64,000 nucleotides of DNA from contig CM049322.1 in assembly GCA_026874595.1 (NCBI GenBank), forward strand, positions 33,500,340-33,564,339. Direction: 5' to 3'. Made by a program: the position numbers and the translations under genes. This document shows, piece by piece, positions 1-13,849 of the stretch. Positions within the stretch are counted from its first letter, which is position 1, and the number at the start of each line of letters is the position of its first letter. Source of the DNA: Sipunculus nudus. Lineage: Eukaryota; Annelida; Sipuncula; Golfingiida; Sipunculidae. The notes below the pieces were generated by a model. It saw only the letters and a list, made by a program, of their open reading frames with translations, was not told the origin of the DNA and did no database searches.

Positions 1-199
1 ATAACTATGCAATTCTTAATGAATGGGGATATTCACAGTAAATATCATAAAAGTCTTACTCTACATGTATATATGTATATAAACGTGCAAAAAAAAAATA
101 ATAATAGTTTGATAAACTATTGTGTATATGTATTGTTTGTATATGTTTATATATTTGTGCGTGTATGTATGTATGTATATGTATGGGTGTGTATGTGTG

Positions 200-203
200 T
201 GTG

Positions 204-247
<44 letters not shown>
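200..247. repeat. (TA)n microsatellite with GT-rich left flank
   Basis: An uninterrupted AT dinucleotide run preceded by a GTATGT/GTGT-rich stretch. The short ORFs crossing it (YIYIYI) are artefacts of the repeat. Confidence 0.9.
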
Positions 248-249
<2 letters not shown>

Positions 250-469
250 TGTACCTTTGTTATAATATATGTTATTTCACTGTACTTCCTTCCTATTTGC
301 AGAAAATGCAGTAGAGAGCATCTGACCCCACTACCTCTACTTACACATATTTCATTCGGTTGTAGATGAACTGACTCATCGGCCATGCACCGCTGGCCAT
401 GGTCAAAGTTTTGTAAATACTACCCTTGTATTATAGGAGAAGGTACTGCTGTTGTTGTTTTCATTTCAG

Positions 470-539
470 GGGGCCCAATCTGGTATATACATCGATCCTG
501 TCTCCTGATGACAATATCAGCCAGCAACAAATACAGTGA
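470..539 (+). CDS. Possible terminal exon of an upstream gene (ITIM-like peptide)
   Basis: A pyrimidine-rich acceptor ending in ttttcatttcag is followed by a short open stretch. Read after a phase-2 intron it gives GPNLVYTSILSPDDNISQQQ, then two more residues and TGA at 537-539. L-V-Y-T-S-I fits the ITIM pattern, and the phase matches the tail exons of the three receptor genes downstream. AATAAA follows at 746-751. A second frame is also open (28 codons to TAA), so the frame is not decided, and no membrane exon is visible before it within the window. It could be chance. Confidence 0.2.
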
Positions 540-745
540 CCCCGTGCTGCCAATTTAAGCCGTGCAGACAGAGTCAAAGGATTAATATGGCTTAAAACAT
601 GGAACTTTCATGTAAAGAAACTGGACTGTATAGGATCATTTATGGACAGTTACATTAATTATAAACCATAGTCTAATGCATATCTTCATACTCTTGTGCA
701 TTTTATATTATCATCTGATGTCACTTGTGTATTATATGTATATCT

Positions 746-751
746 AATAAA
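746..751 (+). terminator. Candidate polyadenylation signal AATAAA
   Basis: AATAAA lies about 205 bp after the TGA of the possible terminal exon at 470-539. It would fit the 3' end of an upstream gene. The motif is common in AT-rich DNA, so support is weak. Confidence 0.25.
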
Positions 752-759
752 ATAGATCT

Positions 760-2285
760 TCTCTAAACTCCCACAACAACTATCAGACTGCTAGTCCCTA
801 ATTCTCAGTAGTACTGTGTAGGGAGAGAAAACTCCCTACCCGCTGTTGGGATCCTGCTCCCAGGGATACCGAGCACTGGATAAACCTACCTCCCCCCTCC
901 CAACATGGGAGTTAGGGGTTGGGTAGCCGGCTCACAGCCTATACACAGACTGCAAAGGCCGAGTTTGGGCAAAATAATGAACAAAAACCAGTCCTCCCCT
1001 CCAAAAGGATAAGCAATATGACGGATAATGCAAAACAAACTACAACAAAAAATTTTCCACTATATAGTGCAAAATTTTTCCCGATAGGGGGGAAGGATGT
1101 AACTGCCCTCCTGTCTCCACACTGGGTTTAGTATCACATTATCTGGGTGATCATTAACCTGGGTACTGTATGGCGGTCAGTGACCTTTTCCCCTGCCGAG
1201 CACACACGTGGTGAAGGCCAGAGAGAAAGGGTGCCAGTCGGGTTTGGACTTCCATCTGAGACAGAAGAGTTGGTTTGCTGATTCAAAGCACCATCTTCTG
1301 TATATCCAGGAGTCAGCCTTGGCAACCTTGGTATGTGCTTTATCCCTTGTACTTAAGACCATATGCAGTTTGATAATTAAAGTTTTTAGTTGTGTTTATA
1401 ACCCTATATATTTGTTGTGGTTCTTTGAATTACCCAGTCAGATAGAAAAAAAAACGAAAATCCTGTCCTCAGAATTAGAAATCCCTTACACCGTCACACT
1501 CTTATTTGCAAAATTAGCTACTTCCTTGGTAGCCTAGCTGATGTTTAACCTTTACTTCAAAATCGAGTCAGGATCGAGAGCTTCAAATCCCCCTCCAAAC
1601 TTCACAGTTAAGCCAGTCGTAAAGTTCATCACCAGTTAGTAGGAGCCTGTCTTCTCATAAACGATAGCCATATTAATTATCTTTTATCGTTCTTCGTCAC
1701 ATAACATCTCTAAAAGTTCCTGAATATTTTCATAAAATGTAATAAAATTATAGCCTGCAGGCTTTTCCTGTTCATTTTATAAATATGTGTGTGGGCAATA
1801 TCACCTGATTTGTTCAATGCAAATTAAATTAACTAATTAATGTAGAAATGAGTGCCGTGAGTTGCATTCATTTTCGGCAGACCTGGATGAGGAAACAGCC
1901 GTTGGCGGAGGAATGTGCTATGTGAGTGCTTTCTAGTTTTTAATCCTTTACCAATCAAAGATATGTTTTCATATATGTAACATATCAGGTAAAAACGTTT
2001 CATATCAAAATACAAGGGTAAAGGTCGGTTTCTGTATATATAGTCCGATATCACCAACGATATCAGTCTCATCCGACTTTACACTTTGGCTTCCTGGTCT
2101 TAAAGGTCTGTTCATTCTTGTAGCTACCCCCCCCCTCCCCCCCCCACACACACGCATCCCTGAGGAGCATACATTACAAGCAGCCATAAGAGACGGTTAT
2201 TCGTTCTTCATTTACCTGCTGCCCATTTATACCTATTGACTCCTAGGTCAGGAGAACGCGGCTGTTTTTTATTTTTTTTTGGTAA
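760..2285. other. Intergenic, no gene recognised
   Basis: This stretch has only short ORFs without domains, splice-compatible neighbours or paralogues in the window. It contains a poly-C tract with CA repeats near 2128-2155. I see nothing functional in it. Confidence 0.6.
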
Positions 2286-2289
2286 ATGC

Positions 2290-2395
2290 TTTGGCAAGGA
2301 GTCTTAGAGCGGAAGGCCCTGAGAACAGAATGCGAACCAATAACCTTGCGGCCACAAGTCCAGTGCCCTATGACCATTACGCTCCCACGCTGTGC
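2290..2395 (-). mobile_element. tRNA-like SINE head (minus strand)
   Basis: On the minus strand the sequence runs gggagcgtaatggtcatagg, then cactggacttgtggccgcaa and ggttattggttcgcattc. An A-box-like segment and a B-box-like GGTTCGCATTC sit about 40 bp apart, as in the RNA polymerase III promoter of a tRNA-derived SINE. It does not fold as an intact tRNA gene by eye. Confidence 0.45.
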
Positions 2396-2856
2396 GAATT
2401 TTGAAAAATGTCTAATAGAGGTCTAAATCTAAGGTTTTTATAGATTTCGTATAGAAACAAATTAATACTGCCTGTTGTCCTATGATTACGATATCGTCCG
2501 CATGTAGGGGTTCCAGTGACCTCCGATCGATCCTTTATGTCTGTGTGGCTCCACCTGTCGGATGTGGCTGATTGAGTCGTGGGAACCAGGACTATATACA
2601 AATATAATGTGATATATGTTCCTGTCCCTCTGTCCGTGGTTTTAGCCAAATAATTTGAAAAAAAGAATTGACATACAGTCACAATACTCATAGAATTGAT
2701 GCGGCTAGGGCGATTTCGAGTATGGATGACCTTGAAACATATTTCCAAGGTTATAGAGGGGAACATGCTGGTTTCCATCTGAGGAAGAATCCTTCTTTTG
2801 TTAAAACCAACCAGTTAATCTATCTGCAACTACTTACACATAGACATTAAATGACC

Positions 2857-2859
<3 letters not shown>

Positions 2860-2949
<90 letters not shown>

Positions 2950-2950
2950 T
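2860..2950. repeat. (TA)n microsatellite
   Basis: Long TA dinucleotide array with two GTATATATG interruptions. Confidence 0.9.
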
Positions 2951-3479
2951 AGTATATAACCGAATTGCGTGTAACTTGAGTTGCAACAGAATGTGTAAGT
3001 AACGTGTTTTTACAATTATTATTATATCATTAATATAGTAATTATATATAATTAATATAATAATTTAATGTAGTATATACCACTGCAACATTTTACAGAC
3101 TAGAGTTATATAACAGGGGAAAAAACTGACTTTTAAAATAAAACTGTTTAGTCTCCTCTTGTGTCAGTGGTGCTTGGGACTGTGATAAGATCATTTAATC
3201 TGTCATGAACATGCAACCATTTTTGCACATGGAAAATCATCCACATCCGGACTAAAAAAGGTACATGAAACGAAACTAAAAAGGGATAAACAAGGGGATA
3301 TCCGTGAAAATATCATGCATGTATTGCCCTCTTTTGCATGTTGTCTGGGTTACCGAGTTATACGCCACTATAAGTATATCGTATCCCCAATTTTTCATTC
3401 TGCAATGAGGGCTTATCACTTCAAATACACACAGACGTTTAATACAGCAACCGGCCTATCGGTATTAATACATAGACAC

Positions 3480-3488
3480 GTATTTAAA
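3480..3488 (+). promoter_or_regulatory. Candidate TATA-like element of gene A
   Basis: gtatttaaag lies about 95 bp upstream of the gene A start codon, in a locally GC-richer patch (caatgcgcgtg, cagccgcgtcacgctgacg). Position and composition fit a core promoter, but no start-site evidence is available. Confidence 0.25.
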
Positions 3489-3579
3489 GCCAATGCGCGT
3501 GATAACATCAGATCACTGTAACCAGCCGCGTCACGCTGACGACTCTGCTCCTATCCCAACTACCAACATCCACATTACC

Positions 3580-3637
3580 ATGGCGACCACAGGGCTAATG
3601 CTACTGATCCTAGTGTTCCTTCCAGCATCAGAAGCAG
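3580..3637 (+). CDS. Gene A exon 1: signal peptide
   Basis: ATG at 3580 starts MATTGLMLLILVFLPASEAG, a typical signal peptide with a hydrophobic core and small residues before the likely cleavage site. The exon ends in phase 1 at the donor G|gtaaaa. The start was chosen because it immediately precedes the hydrophobic core and is the last ATG before it. Confidence 0.8.
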
Positions 3638-5666
3638 GTAAAATGGATATTTTAACCAGCTCCTTGCTCAACTCAATACTTATTATTTAAATTTTTAACT
3701 CCGCCTGGAGGGTATTCATTTCCTTTCGTGTTTTCTTGTGTGTTTGTATATTTGTGTGTTTGTTCACAACATAACTCAAGCAAGTATAAACGGATTATCA
3801 TGACATGTTCAGGACATTTCGGGAAATGTACCAATGAAGAGTAGATAAGATTTTGATGCGGATCCGACTCCTGATCCGGATCCAGGAATGTTATGAAGAA
3901 TATTCAGAAATATACATTGATTTATGTATGGATGAATAAGTGGATGACAGAGACTTGCATCGTTAGAATGCAGATTTCTTTTTCAGTATAGTGTCCATAA
4001 TGTGCCTGCTTAGGTCGTGGACGAGTTTAAATACCAAGCGAACGTTTAGATAAAAATGTATGTATTGAAAGGACGACTGAGCTGTCTTTGGGAACAGATA
4101 AAAAATCAGCCTTTCCACGTCATATAAAAATATATTTTTGTATATTATATATTAATTTTATACATATTATATAATATCATAAATTTAATTATATACAGGA
4201 ATAAGTAAAGTCTAACTTTGCAAAATATACAATTCTATATCTATATTGTTAACCCTTGGACTATTGAAATGAAAGCTCCATGCCAGATGTATGTCAGGTT
4301 TGATATCATGAAAACTATGGGATGTATTCGTAAAATAATCAAGATGGATGTACTATATGCACTGGCATGAGCCAGTCATATCATGAAATCACTTGATTGC
4401 GATGCTCAGCATTTCTTCAACAAATATTTCTTTACTAAATAACAATGTATGAACTTTAATTAGTTACGTATAGTGGAGTCTATGCACACCGTCCGAGTCT
4501 AAGTCCTATATAGTCTTGAAGGTTCGAGCCCACGTCCAACTCCGAGTGCCAGTCATTAGAAAACCCGAGTCCAATACAACTACCTATAAAAACTATATGT
4601 AGAATGGAAGATACATATTATCAGCTACATTTTAAGTAAGTTCTCACATAATTTTACTTTAATGGCTAATTACATTAGTCACTTATGCAGAGCTGTAGCC
4701 TGGTATACACACACACACATATATATATATATTTGTATATATAAAAATATATGTATATATGAAAAAATATGTTACACATAGATGTTTCTAAGTACCCCAG
4801 TGGGATTTTCTTTGATATGCCCTTGAGATAATTTGCGTGGATATATCCAAATTCCTGGATATTTACTACACGGTAAATAATATATCATGCAATCAAACGC
4901 AGCCGTTTATGCTAACTTTTACAAAATGCAGGGAAATCCTTCTCCTGAAATAAAAAAAAAATAAAAATAACATCCCTTCTCTAAAGGTCTCGTGCATTTC
5001 TTAGTTTTTCCGATAATTTTAAGTATGATTTGGTACGTGATGTTCATGCTATACAAATGGTATTTGTTATTTTTCTATTTCAAATTTAAATGAAGAAAGC
5101 TATTAATAAAATGCTACAATTCAATAAATATTTTTGTCAGAAGCATTTCACTAAAAAAACTAAGTGATGCAAAGTATCATATATATATATATGATATACA
5201 TACATACATAAATGGCCTTGTGTTACTCCATTGCACATTCCACCATGGTATACAGTACAGAGCACACGTACTATAGGGTAATTTTAACAGTTAATTATCA
5301 GAAAAATTTGCTGCTTAAATGGTAGAAAAAAATGGAAAACTAAATAAAAGAACATATATTAGAGATTAAATTTAAATTTACCACAGTGTGTCAGATTATG
5401 TACCCATTTCAAGATTGGCAAAATTCACATGCATTAGCAAAACAATTGTTACTGCGATACCGACTGGATGTCAAATAAATATTGACTTTCTAACCCCTGA
5501 CCGGATGTAGTGCAACCCCCCCCCAACGTATGATCATAAAACGTAAATCCACGAACCTTCTTATGTTAAAAAGAAGTAAAAAAAGCCCCCCCCCCCCCAG
5601 TGCAGTTAAAAAGCCCTCCGAACAAAAGCCCCCTGCATAAATGTTTGAGAGGACAAAAGCCCCCCC

Positions 5667-5735
<69 letters not shown>

Positions 5736-7011
5736 CGATAGGAATTATTAAAAATGTAAAATATAAATACCCTTAACACGTAATGAACGCATTGCCACTT
5801 CGCTTGAAGATTTTGATGGAGTGAAATTATGTTAGGGCTTCCTAAGCCCATATATATTTTCTAAGGAAAGGAAACTGCCCCTAAATTATCGACTAAAGGA
5901 TTCCCCAGAATCCTAAAATAAATGTTAAATCCTAGCCTAGAACAGCCGGGGGGGGGGGGGGTTGCAACATATATTCGATAAAATTTAAATTTTAGAACGC
6001 CCGGGGCGCTCATCAAGTCAAATAAATACGGTAACGAAGTTATGTTATATTCAATTTTTACTGTGCCCGGGCGCTTATTACGTTAAATACGGTAAACGGA
6101 GTTATGTTGGCCTTGCATATACTTATTAAATAAGAATTACTGAATCTACCCTTTCGCTGGCAAGTGTCTTAACATCCACGTCCACGTGTACGTGTACTGG
6201 TATAACCTCGTATGATGGACTCCAGATTGTGATATCATCAATACTGCATTATACTGAGATTATAAAAACACTTCCCGCTATGATGCCTGTAAAATATGGA
6301 TTTGATAATCGGCTCACTGTTCATGTCCAAAAGGGTTTTGTTCCCATACTCATACAAGGCACATTATCATATCAATGTTCATTAGATATACAAGATGCTT
6401 CACTGTATTAAATAGCTGTCCATTTTAACTTCAGTTGGGATCAATAACACATCTCGGAAGTTTTGATATATTTAAAATAATGTTATTTTGATTTTTTAAA
6501 TAAAAAATTCCCCTTAATAATGTTATCACAACATTCTCCTAGTTTGCTTGAGCACAGAAGCAACCAAAGCCCTTGTCCGTACAAATGTATCAAAAGGCCA
6601 TATATTTTAGAAAAAAGGTCGATCGTTCAGCATGAAATTTAACATAACAAACAAACATGAAGAATTTATCAGCCTCGGATTACTGTTTGCAATTCTTTTG
6701 TTTTTTTTTTTTACTCATTTATATTTGGAATGACATATTACAAACTTGATCTAGTCTCAATATCCGTAGTGTATAGAGATTTCAAATTTGACAGGACCTC
6801 TGAAAATTCTTGTATTAAGGTCAGTATGGCCCGTTTCCATTGAGTTCTGTTTCACAAGTCTTATCACCACTTACTATTAAAACTCTTATTAATAAAAAAA
6901 AAACCTGCAAAATACAAACAAAAACTCTCAGTAACTGCTGAATTGATTGTCATACAATCTTCGTCTGAAATTTTCTAAATACGACAGAAAAATAGTGACG
7001 CCGCATACAAA

Positions 7012-7086
<75 letters not shown>

Positions 7087-8720
7087 GCATTTTTAGAATA
7101 TCAGATTTGATTGGTCTCTTCTTCAATAGAGCACAGTCGTATCGGTAGTATCTAGGATGTTTCAGTTATTAACACTCTGTTTGGTGAGTTTATTCAAAAT
7201 GACAGTTTTCTTCAGAATAGCTCGACTAATTGTGGTGAAACCTTATTTACTCATTTATGTCGGAGAAATTAAGACAGGTATCGCCACCTACAATTTCCTA
7301 ATGTTTACACATATTTCCTTGCAATTTTGAAAATAACATCTAACAGCTATGCATGAGTTACCGGACGAAGAGGGCAAAAGAAGTTTTACCTTTAAGAGGA
7401 CATGAATTCTGTCCATTAGATATGATCAATTCAAGCTATGCATTTAGGAAATATCCGTATCATACCTAAATTAGGTCAATGTGACCTATATTTAAGTGCT
7501 TTGGACTTTATAGTAGTGTCATATTCAGTTCAGCATATACAACAGGCCACAAGTGTTCAAGTGTATATTTGTTTTTCCCTACACAATATTTCCAATATTT
7601 CAAACGGAAGAATTCTGTAAAAAATGTCGTGGAAAGCTTGGTCATGCATAAAGGAACAATATATATAAGGCAAAAAAAAATAATAATAATTAATAAAAAG
7701 TATGATCCTCTGTCACCACCAGCGACAATTTTAACCCTCCCCCGCATCAACAATTTTTATTTTTATTTTAATCTTTCAAGAAGATAAAAAAATACAATTT
7801 TGATAAGTTTTCTTTTGTTATGTAGTGCTTTTCCCTGTTTAGATAAAAAATATGTTATTATCATGCTTTTCCCTGATCATGTGACATTTTTATCCAAACA
7901 TACAAAAAAAGTTAATAAAAAACCCGCCCGCCCACACTGACATCTGAAAAAAAGTACCTGAGAACCATACCTTTTTTGGCCTAATATATTTTTGGCAGAT
8001 CTGGATTAGGATGAAAACTATACAGTGTTGACAGAGGTGTGCGCCCATTGTATTTTTTTTTATCTACAATATAAGGTTTGTTTTGTGTTTGCAGGTCCGG
8101 TGATGATTGAGAGTAATGAAACCTTGAAAGAATTGCAACAGCGTGTCACGTGTTCTATAGGGACAGTCACGTGTCTGGACTTCCAGTGGTCTGCGCATAT
8201 GAAAGAATGCCCCGAAACAGCCCGTCAGTCCATCATTGAAACCTTGAACAGGGAGTGCTATAATAAATCAATGTGTAAAGTTTCAATTAAGAAAGATGGG
8301 GGAGTATTTTTAGGTAGTTCGTGTGCGAAGATAGCTAACTGGAGTGAACTCACTGTTTTTGAGTGTACACAGACGTTGACAGAAATTTGTAATACTACAT
8401 TACGGCCTGAAGTTGTAGGAGAAGGCGGTGTTTTTGCAAGTCTGAATTACCCTAGAGACAATGAGTCCCCAACTACATTCTGTGAAACATTGATTGGTGT
8501 AGGTTCAGGAGGAAGGATTCTTGTGACCGTGTTAGACTGTGACAGCAGTGGTTACATGAATGTAACAATGAACGGGGAGTCTTTATGTGACAGCACGATC
8601 AAGCTACCTTTCCAGTTGAACGTAACTTCGGGCACCATCTTAAATTACGTTTCCAGGCATAACGCACATCGCTATGGGGGATTTTTGGCAACATATACCG
8701 GTAAGTCGATAACGGTTTAA

Positions 8721-8773
<53 letters not shown>

Positions 8774-8884
8774 AGTGACAGACAGACAGACCGAGACAGA
8801 CAGAGAGAGCGAATGGGTAATTGTATGATACCATATCATATTAGCACAAAGAAGACACTGTCGAAATGTTAGTGCTTTATATAC

Positions 8885-8938
<54 letters not shown>

Positions 8939-10552
8939 AAGCAAAGGCCCACCATTTTGTGCATAAATCTTTAGCTATGCAGATTTGCCTAAACATTTAT
9001 TTTCCATTAATTGTGTGGATTACAGTGCTTGAGAGATCCACACCAGTTGACACCACAGTCACTTCACCGACAACTAAGTACGGATCATACACAAGTTTGC
9101 CGCATCAGGACACCTCCAGCACTTTTTTGCCGACCCAAGATGCCTCAAGCCAAGCTCACAGCAGTGCCTCAAAGAAGTTCCACACATCACTTTTAACCAC
9201 GTATACAAAGACATATATCTCCGAGACATATGCTTCAGCAACCCATACCTTGCACTCAACGACCCTGAGTCAGACCAAAAGGTCAACGGGTACAAGATCA
9301 CCTAGTTCTACGTTAATTGGTGCTTCAGTGACGGGGAAGACGACGATTGAACTAGCCGATGACGTCACAACGGAGGATATGTCTGATGTTCAGGATTCTT
9401 CACAAGGTAATATGTTAGCACAACACAATAAAGCAAAATCACATTCGTCAATCAAATCTGGGAAAACATCGATAAGCAACACATGGAGTTTGTGACGCAG
9501 ATGTCCGTTATATTTCCGTTATAGCTTCCATGATATCACCTTCACGTCAGACCCAGTAACAACATAATAATTGCAGCAGACCAGAAGTCAGTACATTACC
9601 TTGCTTAATTCAACATAATGTATATCTTCGACCTTTTTTTATTTTGAGTAAACAGTTTACTTGTGACTTTTCTAAAAAAATTCTGGAATATAGGTAGGTT
9701 TGAAGGAACAAATTTTGTAAGTCAAAACGTAATCGTATACGAAGAATAAAATAAATCACAACATATACATTTAAGAGAAATAAAAGAAAAAGGAACATAC
9801 AAATTACCAAACCACCGCAGGCCATATGCTCCGCCCAAATAACCTAATTATGATAAGCCCCGAAAACGCCCCTACACAGAAGGTCTTCCTTTTCCATGCT
9901 TAAGCCTTGTGAGAACTGTTAACAAGACATTAATGACGTCAAAAGGGCGATGAAATATGACATCGCATTGACTGACGTCATCAACTGAAATTGCTCTATC
10001 TCTGTTCTCCAGTGATGGATATATCGCAGTCATGGCTCCTGCAACCTTGGGCCTAGAACTCTAATACTGTCTCCTTTATATAAAAAAATATCCCGGAAAA
10101 CATGCCGACACGGATACTGGTACCGACCACGCGTGTTCTGTTTGGGAGAGTTTTCAAAATATGCAAATTTTGCGCTTTTCGGATGACTGACTGTTTACAT
10201 ATTTGCCAACGGTTACTTGATTGGTTGCATCATTCAGATACTTACTCCGTGTAGTCCTAACAATTAAAACACCCTTGTTTACGTAATCGGTCTTTAAACA
10301 ATTCTAAGCCAACATATTACAACGCGATACATTAAACTCTTTTCCACAGTTTACCTACACCAATGGTGTGTTTAGAACCCCGGTACATTGTGGGTGGCAG
10401 ATTTTGACGCCCATAAACCTTAACCAGCAGTGTCGTATCCTTTCGGTTCTGCGCAGTGTGATATGCCGGATGTAATGTGATTGATATGACACGATAAGCC
10501 GTGACCTCTGCAACAGCCATCTAGCTCGTGCACCTGCACTTACAAATGCTAT

Positions 10553-10616
<64 letters not shown>

Positions 10617-12308
10617 CAAGATGACTCATTTTAGTTAGTGTATGCAGGAATATTACTTGCTGTATATTTAAAATTCGTAAATATAATAAATCAATAAATC
10701 TCAAATTTCACTCATCGTGTTTCTTTAGGTATACATGTATAAAGTTAGGGATATGGCTATTTCAGGTAAATATCTTTTTAGTTTATGATCCATATAAAAA
10801 TAGAATCACTTATTTTTACCCATACTACCTGTGTTTAATAAGCCGAATCATTTCAAGATGTTGGCAATTGTAGTCATAGCATAATAGGTGTATGGACTAA
10901 AATTCACTAATATCGACCCATATATATGTGACCTTTTGCAATGTGACATAAAAACACTGCTATTTGGGAAGACACTCGGTGAATATAGTATGCGTTAGCC
11001 ATTATAGCTTAATGCGTGTACAGAAGTGGACGGGGGGGGGGGCATTTTACATCCACCGCAACCTGTTTTAAGGGTGTCGGCCTGGATCCCCTTTTCCGGA
11101 CCTTGCGACCTTTTTCCGGCTTATCATTAGTCCCTCTGGGTTCCCCCCCCCCCCCCCGGCCGCTTTTCCTAAATCCTGGGTCCGCCCCTGGTGTTAATGA
11201 TCATCCTATAAGGTATCAAAGGCTGTATGACGTATATTCTCTTCAATTTACAACTGGAGATTTATCTTACTATATTGAAACATAACGTGTGTGTTTTAGC
11301 GTTTATGAGATCAATGTTACACATCAATGACACCGATTAGATATATTTGTATCCGCCAAAACAAAGTGTTGCCGACTATCCGTATTATAGTTTCACATAT
11401 AAATGACAAGTATACAATGTGTCAGCAAGGTTTAAGGCTTCGAGGTTTAACAATTCACTATAAATATAACCAAATAACAAACTGTGTACTCAAAGGGCGT
11501 TATCAGCTCTCCCTTCACTGTTTCTAACCAGATGGTATTTTACTTTATCATCAGGGACGTTATTCCTCAATCCTACTGAGCTGTTTTCGGTTGTTTTATA
11601 GTATTAATAAGTCTAATCATTTTCCAATGTTCAAGTCCAATTTTTTTTTCTTGCAGGTGCCAGGCATGGGCTGGCTATAGGAATACCTGTTGTTGTGGTG
11701 GTGCTGCTGATTGTAGTTATAGCTGTATTGTTCATGAGGTAAGTTAAACAGAAAAGCACACTGAACGACATTCAAGCACTAAAATGTACTTAACGAAACC
11801 TCAACATGTCTGATTCAATATTTCATTAATATACATGAATAAGCACGTACAGGCTCAACAGATACACAAACCCAGTGGCTTCTATTTAGCTTCCGGGGTG
11901 TGTATTGGGAGCGGGGGGTTGTTACTTGCCAGCTAACCGAACCTCCATACACCCACCCACCCACCACACACACACGCAAATATATTTCTCCAAGAGTTTA
12001 CATTTAAAGGACTTATCGTTGTGATGGTGTTGGTATCCAGGTACTGTGCACATTGTTTTCTTTGTGTTTGTATTGACTTGTTGCAATACCGCTGTTTTAC
12101 TGTATAATTGTATTAATTTAGTGTATTGTATTGTTAGGGTTGTTTTAAGAATAAATAATAGTTATTTGTCAACAAAAAAACACTGACTTCTTTATTCAAT
12201 TGCCTAGACATTTCACGCTGCCTATTGTTACAGAATCTGATTTGTTTTTGTGTCCGTTACAGAATTGGTGTTCATCATGCATACGTGATCTGTTAATATT
12301 AGATTCCG

Positions 12309-12368
<60 letters not shown>

Positions 12369-12488
12369 TTTTTAATTCTGTATAACACATTTCAAATATA
12401 TATACTTAATCACATTTCAAATATATTACAATAAAACTCATAAATGGAACCAAAGTCTATCATTCTATTTAATGATATATTTCATTTG

Positions 12489-12545
<57 letters not shown>

Positions 12546-13779
12546 TATTATTATTATTCTCTAAAGAGTGGGGGGAGGTTTACATTTACCATCCCCCCTT
12601 GCTAGAAAGTGGGGGGGGGATATTTACCCCTATCCCCCTATATTGACCCCTTTAGAACCTGTCCTTTATTTGTCAACCCACGATCCCTGGTTCGATCCCC
12701 CGCTAACGGGGGACACAATAGGTAACGCTAAAGGACAAAATAGGTAAACAAAAGAACCTAAAAAGTTTGCTCTGACCTGTTAAATACAGGTTCATTCTTC
12801 TTGATCAGGCCAGACAAAAAATTTGTTCTACAGATTCACCCATTCCCATTTTTCATATATCATGTTTGGCAAAGGAAGACTAGATCTTTGGTAATGTTGC
12901 TTAATTTGTGCTATAGCACAAAATCCCTACTAATACTACTTAAAGGCATGGGAAATTGACCAGATTTAGTGTTGATCATATACATCATGTCAAGCAATGG
13001 AGCAAATGTTATATTTTCTAGGCAAACTGGCAAAATTCAACGTATTGCGTCTCAACCTTTGCAAAAGAGAATAAAAATCGCCCCCTTATTATACCTCGCA
13101 TTAATTTGATCCCAGATTCCTTAGATCAATAATTTTTATTTGTGGCCTGGTTCTTAGCAGAGTGCTTATAAAGCTTTACATCTAGAAGGTCATAAATAAC
13201 ATATCATTATTATCTCTCAAATGCAACAGACAGTGCCAATAATAATCATATTATATTGCCTTAAAATACGACCATGGCGAAAAAGTAAAATGTAGTAATA
13301 CTATTGAATAAGACCCCCTTATATATAAACAAAGCATTTAACACAAATTTAATTTGAGGCCAAGTAATAAAGGATACTCAGTTTACATAGCTCTGAGTAT
13401 TGCCTTACTGATCCAGATATTGGGTGTGATCATCTGAAAATGATTAGCAATTATTTTCTCTTTCTTTATCTAAATTTTCAATTTATTGCAGGCTTTCAGT
13501 TTATGCTATTTTTAGTAGAACATGTAGTATGTATTGAATGGTAAGTAGTTAATAAAATTAGAAAGAATATTTTTTGTGAGTATAAATGTGGAATTTTCTG
13601 ATAAAATATCCCTTATAGTTTTAAACATACATTATTCCCCTGGCCGTTTATTGGAAGTCAAAAGTAACTCTCACAACTAAAATAATGTCGCGGCAACTGA
13701 CATTATTAAAATGAAATTTGAAGGGTCGCCCTTGAATCCCTTGCAGATTTCAGTCGGATTATTTTCATACACACACACA

Positions 13780-13849
<70 letters not shown>

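Larger units (their letters stand above)
3638..8094 (+). other. Gene A intron 1
   Basis: A 4.5-kb AT-rich intron. It holds a copy of the dispersed CATGA...GATCCGGATCC repeat (about 3790-3990), a GAGTCCAAGTCC-type repeat (about 4480-4580), poly-C tracts (5515-5525, 5586-5600, 5658-5669), a poly-G tract (5949-5962) and (TA)n arrays at about 5671-5734 and 7018-7082. No coding exon was recognised inside. Confidence 0.7.
9408..11656 (+). other. Gene A intron 3
   Basis: This AT-rich intron contains the CA/TG palindrome at 10556-10612 and a copy of the dispersed CCGCAACnTTTT repeat (about 11025-11195, with poly-G and poly-C tracts). No further coding exon was recognised. Confidence 0.6.

Noticed and set aside
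302-369. Exon after the acceptor at 302 (tttgcag)
   Set aside because: All three frames stop quickly and no good donor precedes the stops; it is at most a short untranslated or terminal segment.
8640-8944. YIYIYI-rich ORFs around 8.7-8.9 kb and at other TA arrays
   Set aside because: Translation of (TA)n repeats.
12680-12725. tRNA gene or SINE from the ggttcgatcccc motif
   Set aside because: Only a B-box-like motif with a short gggggat/atccccc hairpin is seen; no A box or acceptor stem.
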